This document shows, in pieces, positions 37,631-46,234 of a DNA stretch of 64,000 bases. The stretch covers positions 1 to 64,000 of the forward strand of contig DAIDLI010000047.1 in NCBI GenBank assembly GCA_027449545.1, written 5' to 3'. Every line of letters begins with the position of its first letter. The stretch's first letter is position 1. Made by a program: the position numbers and the translations under genes. This stretch comes from Acidobacteriaceae bacterium (GTDB lineage Bacteria > Acidobacteriota > Terriglobia > Terriglobales > Acidobacteriaceae). The notes below the pieces were generated by a model that saw nothing but the letters and a program-made list of their open reading frames with translations, made no database searches and was not told the DNA's origin.

Positions 37631-38035
37631 TCAGCGCAGGCTGGCGCGAACTTCGGTACGGATCAGGTAGAGGAAGAAAACCAGGTTCAGCAGTCCCTGG
37701 ATCAGTGCCGAAGGAGCATGCTGCGTCGTGAACTGGTAGAGGAAGAGCCCCATCAGCAGCGTGACGGCACCCAGCGCCAGCGCCCAGGCCCAACGCAGCA
37801 GCAGCAGCAATCCAAAACCGGCGGCGAGGAACAGGGCGGGGAAGAAAAGGTAGAGCGGCGGAAAATGGTGGCTGGCGACGCCGAGAATCACCGTGCCTGC
37901 GAGCAGCAGCATGTACAGCGAGATGGCGATCAACCCGGGCAGGCGCAGCAGAGGCGAGCCTGGCTGGGTGGTTCCACCGTTGGGCTGATCCGCAGGAGCA
38001 GCTGTGCTGGATTCGACTTCTTTTTCGTCGGTCAT
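37631..38035 (-). CDS. Hypothetical integral membrane protein
   Basis: Four hydrophobic segments (LIAISLYMLLLAGTVILGV, LFFPALFLAAGFGLLLLLRWAWALALGAVTLLMGLFLY...); overlaps the cytochrome c gene end. Confidence 0.75.
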   Translation of the reverse strand: MTDEKEVESSTAAPADQPNGGTTQPGSPLLRLPGLIAISLYMLLLAGTVILGVASHHFPPLYLFFPALFLAAGFGLLLLLRWAWALALGAVTLLMGLFLYQFTTQHAPSALIQGLLNLVFFLYLIRTEVRASLR

Positions 38036-38397
38036 AGTGTATGCAGGTAAGCCAGTAGATCCTTGAGCTGGTCATCGCTCAACGGAATTGCCGGCATCAT
38101 TCCGTAGCCGTGCAGAATGCGATCCGCGAGGCGGTCGTCGGTGGGCGGCGCCCCGCTGGGCATCGAACTCACCTTGGTGAGAGCCTGCAATCCCGGCCCG
38201 TGCAGCGGTTTGGTCGTGGTTGGATAGTGGCAGCGCGCGCACTTTGCTTCGAAGACGGCTGCGCCGCGCGCCTGCTGCGCATTCCACTGCGAAGGCGGCA
38301 TCGAAGGGGGCAGAGGTTTGCAGCCGGTGAGCCCGACCAGAAGCGCTGCCGCAGCGATAGGCAGCGACCCCAGAAGAGAGAGAGCAGGAGTGCGCAT
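38032..38397 (-). CDS. Small class I cytochrome c (lipoprotein-like)
   Basis: LVGLTGCKP lipobox-like; CARCHYP heme motif; MMPAIPLSDDQLKDLLAYL. Confidence 0.88.
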   Translation of the reverse strand: MRTPALSLLGSLPIAAAALLVGLTGCKPLPPSMPPSQWNAQQARGAAVFEAKCARCHYPTTTKPLHGPGLQALTKVSSMPSGAPPTDDRLADRILHGYGMMPAIPLSDDQLKDLLAYLHTL

Positions 38398-38449
38398 TTG
38401 CCTTCCATGATACAGGCCCGCACCGAAGCGTCATGACAGGGTGCTCGCC

Positions 38450-40081
38450 TTACTCGGCCGCAGCAATCGCCTCCACAATGCGGTTGACGGCGTAGACCTC
38501 GGCTTCGCTGCCGGGCCGGCGGCCGTTCACCAGGATGGCGAATGCCACCGTCTGGCCGCTCGCTCCCGTGAGATAGCCGGCCAGTCCAGTGGTCTCATTC
38601 AGCGTCCCCGTCTTGGCCCACATGTGGCCTGCGAGCGGCGTATTTCTGAAGCGATTCTGGAGAGAGCCATCCACGCCGGCCACCGGCAGGGTTGCGCGCC
38701 ACTCGTCACCCCAGGGCTGCCGCGCCGCGTACGCCAGCAGCGTGGTGAAGGCTCGCGGAGCGATGCGGTCTTCGGCACTCATGCCGGAGCCGTCGTAGAG
38801 AAAAAAATCCCCATCGGGCACGCCGGCGTTCACCATGAACTGCCGCACCACGCGCGCGCCCTGCTCGAAGCTGCCGGCGTTGCCCTCCAGCTTGCCCAGC
38901 AGGCGCAGCAGCAGCTCCGCATGCAGGTTCTGGCTGGTCTTGTTGATCACTGTGACGTCCTGCGCGATGGGCGGCGAAATGTGTGCGGCAAGCACCCGCC
39001 GCCACTGGCCTTCCCCGGCGATCGTGGTCAGATTTACCGGATGAAACTTGATCGGCTCTGCCCGTTCGCCTGCGAAATCGCCGTTGCCCAGCGGGTCCTT
39101 GTGCCGCGAAGTGCTGTTGCCATCGATGGTGATGCCGCGCCCCTGGAGCGCCTTCTTGAACGCGGCGGCGGCGAATTCAGCCGGGTCCTGCACCGCGAGG
39201 CTCACCCGCAACCCGTTCGCTGGCGCCGTTCCCCAGGCGCGCACCAGCAGCGACCCAGGATCGCGCCGGATGCCGGGATAAGCCTGCGCCCCTGGCGCGG
39301 CCAAGGACATGCGGTTATCCAGCGTGAAGTAATCGAGCGATGGCGTCCATGAAGCTGTCGTCGCGCCTTCCTGATCCGGATCGGCGGTGAGGGTGAGCTG
39401 GATCGCATTGTCGTTGAAGGTGAGCGCCGAGACTGGCGCGCCGTAGGCCCATTGCAGGTCGTTCCATTCCCATGCGTGCCCGTAGGGCTCATTCAGAAAA
39501 AAGCTATCGTCGCCCACCACGTCGCCGCTGACCGTGCGAACTCCCTCCTGCATCACCGTCTGTGCCATCATGTCGAGCACAGCCATGGAGTCTGTCGCTG
39601 CCGCTTCGTTCGCCGGGCGGCTTTCCTCACTCGCTTCCGGGGCGTGCGCAGCCGACGGCTCGGGGTAGGGGTATTGCCGCGCGCTCAGCGAGGGGTCGCC
39701 CGATCCCAGCAGAATAATGTTCCCGTGCAGCGTTCCCGATGCGTCCACATCGCCGTCGGCCACCACTTCGGTGGTCCACCGCAGCGTGTTGACCGGCAGC
39801 AGGGCGAAGGCTGCCGCGGTGGTGGTCAGCTTGGCCGTCGAGGCCGGCGTGAATAGACGATTCTCATTGAGCGCATAGAGAGATTGTCCGTTCATGGTGG
39901 TCACGCTGATGCCGAATTGCGCATGAGCGAGCGCCGGCTCGGCGAGAACCGCGTCGATGCGGCTGGCCAGGGACGTGCCCTCTACGGAGCGGCGGCGTTG
40001 CCGGTGACTCTGGGCCAGGATCGACGATCCGGCAATGCACAATGCCAGCGCAGACGCGGCGATGCGGCTGAACAATCTCAT
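38450..40081 (-). CDS. dacB: D-alanyl-D-alanine carboxypeptidase/endopeptidase (PBP4-type, S13)
   Basis: FTPASTAKLTTTAAAFALL (SxxK), DGSGMSAEDRIAP, MWAKTGTLNETTGLAGYL (KTG). Confidence 0.92.
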   Translation of the reverse strand: MRLFSRIAASALALCIAGSSILAQSHRQRRRSVEGTSLASRIDAVLAEPALAHAQFGISVTTMNGQSLYALNENRLFTPASTAKLTTTAAAFALLPVNTLRWTTEVVADGDVDASGTLHGNIILLGSGDPSLSARQYPYPEPSAAHAPEASEESRPANEAAATDSMAVLDMMAQTVMQEGVRTVSGDVVGDDSFFLNEPYGHAWEWNDLQWAYGAPVSALTFNDNAIQLTLTADPDQEGATTASWTPSLDYFTLDNRMSLAAPGAQAYPGIRRDPGSLLVRAWGTAPANGLRVSLAVQDPAEFAAAAFKKALQGRGITIDGNSTSRHKDPLGNGDFAGERAEPIKFHPVNLTTIAGEGQWRRVLAAHISPPIAQDVTVINKTSQNLHAELLLRLLGKLEGNAGSFEQGARVVRQFMVNAGVPDGDFFLYDGSGMSAEDRIAPRAFTTLLAYAARQPWGDEWRATLPVAGVDGSLQNRFRNTPLAGHMWAKTGTLNETTGLAGYLTGASGQTVAFAILVNGRRPGSEAEVYAVNRIVEAIAAAE

Positions 40082-40135
40082 GCCCGAGAGTGTAGCAGGC
40101 GATCACCGGCGGTCCGGCGTATATCCTCGTTAGGG

Positions 40136-41023
40136 ATGCAAGGAACTTCTCAGTGGCGCTTGCGCACGCGCAGCCTTCAGCTTGGGCTGCGCACGCTGGT
40201 GATGGGCGTCGTCAACATCACGCCCGATTCGTTCAGCGATGGCGGCTGTTTCGCGGCCCCGGAGGCGGCGGTGGAGCACGGGCTCGGCTTGCTCCGCGAG
40301 GGCGCAGACATTCTCGACCTTGGCGCGGAGAGCACGCGCCCAGGCGCGCAGTCCGCGGTCAGCGCGAATGAAGAGCAGAAACGCCTGCTGCCGGTGATCG
40401 AAGGCATCCTGAACGCCGAACCGCGGGCCATCCTCTCTGTCGATACCTATAAAGCCGAAACCGCCCGGGCGGTGCTGGCTGCCGGCGCGGAGATCGTGAA
40501 CGACGTGAGTGGGTTCACCTGGGACGCGGAATTGGCGAAGGTCTGTGCTCGCAACGGAGCCGGCGTCGTGCTGATGCACACGCGCGGCCGTCCGGAAGAG
40601 TGGCGCACACAGCCGCGCCTTGCGCCGACAGCCTTGATGCGCATGGTCCGCGATGGGCTTGCCGCGAGTCTGGAAACCGCGCGTGCGGCAGGGATTCCGT
40701 TAGATGCCATCGTTCTGGATCCCGGCTACGGCTTTGGCAAGCGATTGGAAGAGAACTACGCGCTGCTGGCGCGCCAGGCGGAGTTGCTCCATCTGGGCCG
40801 GCCCTTGCTCGCGGGCCTGAGCCGCAAGTCTTTTTTGGGACATACCCTCGCGCCGCTCTTTGCCGGCGAGCCGGCGCCGCCCCGGGCCCGGGAAAACGCC
40901 AGCCTTGCGGCGCTTACCGCCGCGATTCTCAACGGAGCCTCCATCGTGCGGGTCCACGAGGTGCGCCCCGCAGCAGAAGCTGCGCGCATCGCCGATGCCC
41001 TCCGCGCCGCGCACGCCGATTGA
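40136..41023 (+). CDS. folP: Dihydropteroate synthase
   Basis: LVMGVVNITPDSFSDGG; LDLGAESTRPGA; ILDPGYGFGKRLEENYALL. Confidence 0.95.
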   Translation: MQGTSQWRLRTRSLQLGLRTLVMGVVNITPDSFSDGGCFAAPEAAVEHGLGLLREGADILDLGAESTRPGAQSAVSANEEQKRLLPVIEGILNAEPRAILSVDTYKAETARAVLAAGAEIVNDVSGFTWDAELAKVCARNGAGVVLMHTRGRPEEWRTQPRLAPTALMRMVRDGLAASLETARAAGIPLDAIVLDPGYGFGKRLEENYALLARQAELLHLGRPLLAGLSRKSFLGHTLAPLFAGEPAPPRARENASLAALTAAILNGASIVRVHEVRPAAEAARIADALRAAHAD

Positions 41024-41050
41024 ATGCGCTTTTACACTGGAAGGAACGCT

Positions 41051-42424
41051 ATGTCATCGTCCCCGGCTGCTCTCGATACCATCGCCGCGATCTCCACGCC
41101 TCCCGGGCGCGGCGGCATCGGCATCGTGCGCCTGACCGGGCCTGAAGCTCTCTCCATCGGTGCCGAACTGGTCGTCCTGCGGGGGCCGCTGGAGCACGCC
41201 CGCGCGCGCCTGGCCGAGGTGCTCGACGGCTCCGGCAGCCAGGCCGCGCGCATCGATGAAGCGGTGGTCACGTTCTTTGCCGCGCCCAACTCCTACACCG
41301 CCGAAGACGTGGTGGAGATCGCCGCGCATGGCTCACCCATCGTCCTGAACCTGCTGCTGCGCCGTGCCCTCGATCTCGGCGCTCGGCTGGCCCATCCGGG
41401 AGAGTTCACGCAGCGCGCCTTCCTCTCCGGCCGGCTCGATCTCACCCAGGCCGAGGCGGTGCGCGACCTCATCGAGGCGCAGACGCTCACCCAGGCGCGC
41501 CAGGCCGCCAGCCAGATGGGCGGAGCCCTCAGCCGCCGCGCCGCACCGGCCAAACAGGATCTGGTGGAACTGATCGCGCTGCTGGAGGCGGGCATCGACT
41601 TTGCCGAGGACGATGTGGAGGTTACCCCCGGGGAAGAGATCGCGCGGCGCATCGAGGAACTCAAACCGGCGCTCGTGGCTCTGGAAGCCTCCTTCGCCCG
41701 CGGCCGCATCATTCACGACGGTCTCACGCTGGCCATCGTGGGCCGCCCCAACGCCGGCAAAAGCTCGCTGTTCAACCGTCTGGTGGAACGTGATCGCGCC
41801 ATCGTGACGGCGACGCCGGGTACCACGCGCGACCTGGTTACCGAGCGCATCTCGCTCGACGGCATTCCCCTCGAACTGGTGGATACCGCCGGCCTGCGCG
41901 AGGGTCTGGAAGAAGCCGAGCAGATCGGCATCGCGCGTAGCCGCGAGGCCCTGGCCGATGCGGCGCTGGTGCTGGTGGTGCTGGATGCGATGCAGCCGCT
42001 CAATGAAGAAGAGCATCGCCTGCTGGCTGCGGTAGAGGGCCGGCCCGCGCTGGTGGTCCTCAACAAGTCCGATCTGGCGCCTGCGCCGGCCGCCCGGCCG
42101 GCCTGCGCCAACCTCATCGCGCTTCCCACCTCGGCGCTTACCGGCGAAGGCATCGAGGCTCTGCGCGAGAAGATTGTGGAACTGGCCACCGGGGGCGCCG
42201 CCGCCGAGCCCGGCCTGCTGACCAACATGCGCCAGCATGACGCGATTGTGACAGCCCTCGCCGCGCTGGCGGACGCCGAGCGCGCCAACGCAGCCAGAAT
42301 CCCCCACGAGATGATCCTTCTGGATCTCTACCGCGGGCTTTGGGCTCTCGATTCCCTGACCGGCCAGACCACCCCCGACGACATTCTCAACCTGATCTTC
42401 TCCACCTTCTGCATCGGCAAGTAG
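41051..42424 (+). CDS. mnmE: tRNA modification GTPase MnmE
   Basis: DTIAAISTPPGRGGIGIVRLTG; GRPNAGKSSLFN; C-terminal FSTFCIGK. Confidence 0.97.
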   Translation: MSSSPAALDTIAAISTPPGRGGIGIVRLTGPEALSIGAELVVLRGPLEHARARLAEVLDGSGSQAARIDEAVVTFFAAPNSYTAEDVVEIAAHGSPIVLNLLLRRALDLGARLAHPGEFTQRAFLSGRLDLTQAEAVRDLIEAQTLTQARQAASQMGGALSRRAAPAKQDLVELIALLEAGIDFAEDDVEVTPGEEIARRIEELKPALVALEASFARGRIIHDGLTLAIVGRPNAGKSSLFNRLVERDRAIVTATPGTTRDLVTERISLDGIPLELVDTAGLREGLEEAEQIGIARSREALADAALVLVVLDAMQPLNEEEHRLLAAVEGRPALVVLNKSDLAPAPAARPACANLIALPTSALTGEGIEALREKIVELATGGAAAEPGLLTNMRQHDAIVTALAALADAERANAARIPHEMILLDLYRGLWALDSLTGQTTPDDILNLIFSTFCIGK

Positions 42425-42552
42425 GTACCAAAAATGTATCAATAATTAACAGAGTTACTCTTCAGCATTTGCCACTCAAAAGTATGGCGCGGAACCACCC
42501 CTGCCGGGAGTCCGCAGCGCGCAGAGGCAGGAGCGATTGCGGGAATCGGGTA

Positions 42553-45471
42553 TTACCGGGAGAAGGTCAGGCCGTTTCTTGTCCCGATCACCGTCCAGCG
42601 GCCATCCCAGCGGCCTCCCGGCGTTTGTTGCCCGGTGGAATAGACAGTTCCGGCTCTGTCCGTAGCGAAGATCTGCAGCCTTCCGTCCCCGGTGTTACCG
42701 GCGGCCAGGGCAGAATCCGTTAGCTTGGGGGCGGCGGTTCCCGAGAGCGCTGTCCAGGCTCGTTGCCAGTGGCCGATTTTCGCCTGTGCGGTCCTGTAGA
42801 TCTTCCCGTCGGAAGCCGTGCAAATCACCTCGAAGCGGCCGTCCGAATTCTGCAGGGCGACGAACCGGGAAGCCGGGGAAGCGGCGCGGAGCACCGGCAG
42901 CGCCGTCCAGCTTCCCCAGGAACGACCGGGCGAATTCTGAGCGAGCGTCCAGAGATCTCCGCCATGGGGGCCGGGGCTGACGCCGAGGGCGAAGACGGAT
43001 AGCTTTCCGGCCAGGGTTCTGCCCACCTGCAGGCCGGGCTGGAGAATCTGGCGGGGGGGCGCGCCGAGGCGGGACCATTGCACCTCCCAGTGATTGTCGA
43101 GGGTTTGCCCGATTTGCCACAGCGCCGGGTGCGCACTCCGATCGAGGGCAAAGACAGCGACTCTGCCGTTGAGATTGGCGGCTACCGCGAAGCCCTGTTG
43201 GACTCCGCCGGCAAGCTTTGCCAGTCTTTTCCACGGCGCCCAGGCCACGCCCGGCGCCGCTTCGGTTGCCATCCACAAATGGCCGGATTCATCGAGGCCG
43301 AAGATGCTGAGGCTGCCATCGGCATTCTGCGCCGCCCGCAGACCGCTCAGGGAGGGCGCCTCACCTCGCAGGAGCACCCACGGGCTCCAAGCGCCTCCTT
43401 GAGGCTGCTGGTGTGCCGTGTAAACGCCCTTGGCGGTGGCGGCGAATGCCTGGAGGGTATTGTCCTGATTGCGGGCGATGGCCCAGCCACCCTTGACGGG
43501 CGGCAGGTCAGCCGAGAATGCGTCGCTCCAGTGACTCCAGGGAGTCGCGGCGGTCTTCGGGCCAGCTTGTTGCCAGGCGTGCCAAAGCCGTCCCTGCCGG
43601 CCGGCTGCGAAGAGCTCAAGCGCACCGTTCTGGTTCATGCCGACCGGCCCGCTGTAGAGGCTGCCGGCGTGGAGGCGGACGATCACGGCCGTCGCAGGTG
43701 CGACGGCCAGCGTGACCGTTCCGGAGGTTTCGGGGCTGTGCGGAGTCCAGACGCCACGCCACTGCTCGCCGCTACTGGCAATGCCGGCGCCGCCGAGCTG
43801 CGCAGCGAGGCGGCCGGCATCCCCTGCAAGTCCAGAGGAAAGCGTCAGGGTCGCGACGCTCGCCTTCGCGAACGGCAGCCCTGCCGGGCGAAGGGTGACC
43901 TGGGCGCGATGGTCGGGCTGGTTGCCCTGCGTCTTGTTGATCACGGTGATGTAGAGGTCCTGCCCCGCGCGCACCGCATATGCCGTCAGGCTCCAGTCCC
44001 GGGGCGCGTGAAGGGCGCGCACGGAGGTTTCCAGCGGGTAGCCGTGGCCGCCCATGTTGAAGGCCTTGATGCCGTACCCTTTGGGGGTCACGTAGTAGTC
44101 CGCGCAGGGGCCGGGCCGGCAGACTCCCGGCGCCTTCCAGGTGTTGTGCCGGGGGGCCAGGGTGTCGGTATAAATCCACTGGTTGTTGTGGAAATTGACT
44201 CCGCCGGCGCCGTGCTCGGCCCACCAATGCATGTAATCGAGGGCCCACAAGGCGGAAGCGAACGAGTTGCTCCCATCGGGAACGCCACCCAGGTAGTCGT
44301 TCGATTCGGTGAGCCGGAAGTCGACTCCCAGCTTGCGAATGGGTTCGTAGTCGTATTTGTAGAGCCAGGCGTAGGGGGTATAGACGAGTTGCTGGTCGTG
44401 GGGAATGCCGGGCGGCTGCACCGGTTCCGGGAGAATACCGTCGCCCTGCAGCCAAGCGGGCGAGAGCATGTCGGCGATGCCTTCGGCGGCGCTGAGACGG
44501 TAGGCGCCGGAAACAAATTGGCCGCCCACATAGTAATGGCCATAGGAGCTGCGGAAGTTGATCTTCGGATCGCTCCGTTCGCAGGCCGCCAGCAGCTCCG
44601 GCCACGCGGCGCTGGTAAAGAATGATCCGCACACGTTGCCGGTGAACTGTGAGGCGCGCGTGTACGAGAAGGCATCCGGACCGGCGACTGGAACGTGGGC
44701 CAATCCGGGAAGCGCGGTGATGGTGGCCATGTAGTTCCGCCATTCCTCCAGGTAGGAGGGAAAGGCGCTTCCTGCATTGGTCATCGCCTGGGAGATGCCG
44801 GCCTCGTACATGAGCGGATCGCGGATCACCAGCGGCGGGATAGCTAGGCCAGCGCGCGACTGGGCGCACTGCGGATCGTCGTCCCGGCAGGAGCAACCTC
44901 GGCCTGCGACACATGCACAGGCGCTGCCGTCGGTACAGAAGCTGTGAGCCGTGTGGTAGTCGTCTTCATTGCCGGTGCTCAGCGCGGCGATGTTGGCTGC
45001 ATAATGGCTCCAAAGGTAGTGGGCGGTTTCCGCGCTCTGTTGTGCCAGGCCGGGAATGTCGCAGGCGGCCGGATTGATCAGCCGGAACTGGTAGATGATC
45101 TTGAGATGGGCCTGGCGGGCGAAGTGGAAGAGCGCATCGAGGTCGGCATGGGTGGGAAAAGGCGTCTTGCAGCCGTCTCCGGTTGCGGCGCCGACGCGCA
45201 AGCTCTTGATGCCCATTTGCTGAAAGAGCGCCAGGGGTTGCGGATTCGCCTGGGGATCGAAGAGGTGGACGCCCGGCGCCAAGCCATTGGCGCCCGGCAT
45301 AAGACTGGTAATTTCAAAACTCAGACCGGCAAAGTCCGGCGCGATGGGCGTGCGCTGCGCCAGGTTTTGGGAATCGGCGTTCACTGCGATTTCTACTTTA
45401 GTCTGGGCGGGCAAACAGACCGGCAGTGACATCAGAGCCCAGGTCAGATAGGTAGTTACTTTTCGCTTCAC
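42553..45471 (-). CDS. Secreted GH79-like glycosidase fused to a seven-bladed PLL/tectonin-like beta-propeller
   Basis: GTG start after GGAGAAAGAC, signal peptide; APDFAGLSFEITSL...KSLRVGAATGD; C-terminal seven repeats of NxDGxLxxFAxxxxGxxxxxxQ...WxxWxxL. Confidence 0.8.
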   Translation of the reverse strand: MKRKVTTYLTWALMSLPVCLPAQTKVEIAVNADSQNLAQRTPIAPDFAGLSFEITSLMPGANGLAPGVHLFDPQANPQPLALFQQMGIKSLRVGAATGDGCKTPFPTHADLDALFHFARQAHLKIIYQFRLINPAACDIPGLAQQSAETAHYLWSHYAANIAALSTGNEDDYHTAHSFCTDGSACACVAGRGCSCRDDDPQCAQSRAGLAIPPLVIRDPLMYEAGISQAMTNAGSAFPSYLEEWRNYMATITALPGLAHVPVAGPDAFSYTRASQFTGNVCGSFFTSAAWPELLAACERSDPKINFRSSYGHYYVGGQFVSGAYRLSAAEGIADMLSPAWLQGDGILPEPVQPPGIPHDQQLVYTPYAWLYKYDYEPIRKLGVDFRLTESNDYLGGVPDGSNSFASALWALDYMHWWAEHGAGGVNFHNNQWIYTDTLAPRHNTWKAPGVCRPGPCADYYVTPKGYGIKAFNMGGHGYPLETSVRALHAPRDWSLTAYAVRAGQDLYITVINKTQGNQPDHRAQVTLRPAGLPFAKASVATLTLSSGLAGDAGRLAAQLGGAGIASSGEQWRGVWTPHSPETSGTVTLAVAPATAVIVRLHAGSLYSGPVGMNQNGALELFAAGRQGRLWHAWQQAGPKTAATPWSHWSDAFSADLPPVKGGWAIARNQDNTLQAFAATAKGVYTAHQQPQGGAWSPWVLLRGEAPSLSGLRAAQNADGSLSIFGLDESGHLWMATEAAPGVAWAPWKRLAKLAGGVQQGFAVAANLNGRVAVFALDRSAHPALWQIGQTLDNHWEVQWSRLGAPPRQILQPGLQVGRTLAGKLSVFALGVSPGPHGGDLWTLAQNSPGRSWGSWTALPVLRAASPASRFVALQNSDGRFEVICTASDGKIYRTAQAKIGHWQRAWTALSGTAAPKLTDSALAAGNTGDGRLQIFATDRAGTVYSTGQQTPGGRWDGRWTVIGTRNGLTFSR

Positions 45472-45675
45472 GTCTTTCTCCGACTGAGAGTGCTTGTGCG
45501 GCCGCGCATTCCGGGGGCAGCGCACCAAAAGCGTGCTCGCCGCCAGATCGGCGCAGCGCACGCAGGAAAGAGAAGTCCGGCTTGCGCGAGGGCGCAGGCC
45601 GATTCGATGGGGAAGGTCGTGCCCCCTTCAAGAGGGGCAGGTCATCGGGTTGTCTTGTCTGTAGGAGACCTATCT

Positions 45676-46152
45676 TTAGGGCTGCCCGGGATAAAAGGCG
45701 AGCCCTGCGCCTCCAAAGCTAGCCCACCCGTTCCAGCCGCCACCCGAGGTGGGTTGCCAGTCCGACCAGACCGCTCCGCTGCTATCCACGGAGAAGAGCT
45801 GGATGCGCTCATCCTGTGTGCTGCTGGCGACCAGATGTGGATCAAGGGCACTCCCACCCATATCGGTCCAGTTGCCGCCAATGCGCAGATTCTTGATACT
45901 CAGGTTCTGAAACAGCGTGGTGAGTTGGGTGTTATCAGGAGTCCAGAAGTTGCCATTGACTCCGCCTTGATCGACATTGGAGGTAACGGTAGCGGTTTCA
46001 AAACCGAGTCCGGAGAAGTCCTGCGGAATCGTATAGTTGCGTGAGGTGGTGTCCACCGTGACCGTGGCCGTTTGCCCGTAGATGCATCCCGTGCTCAGAA
46101 CTATCGACGCGCCCAGCGAAGCGTATTGCATGATTCCGCACGTACCTCGCAT
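45676..46152 (-). CDS. Miniature protein: GH79-like N-terminus joined to one PLL-like propeller blade
   Basis: TVTVDTTSRNYTIPQDFSGLGFETATV...LTTLFQNLSIKNLRIGGNW then DERIQLFSVDSSGAVWSDWQPTSGGGWNGWASFGG; RBS GAGGAG before ATG. Confidence 0.6.
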   Translation of the reverse strand: MRGTCGIMQYASLGASIVLSTGCIYGQTATVTVDTTSRNYTIPQDFSGLGFETATVTSNVDQGGVNGNFWTPDNTQLTTLFQNLSIKNLRIGGNWTDMGGSALDPHLVASSTQDERIQLFSVDSSGAVWSDWQPTSGGGWNGWASFGGAGLAFYPGQP

Positions 46153-46234
46153 ACATCTCCTCACGACTATGAATGGCTCTGGCGTGGCGCTCCCTGTCTC
46201 GGCAATACTGTTCCGAGACAGGGAGAACGAAGGA

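Noticed and set aside
43078-44625. 515-aa plus-strand ORF antisense to the GH79-like gene
   Set aside because: No domain signature; opposite strand encodes coherent catalytic and propeller repeats.
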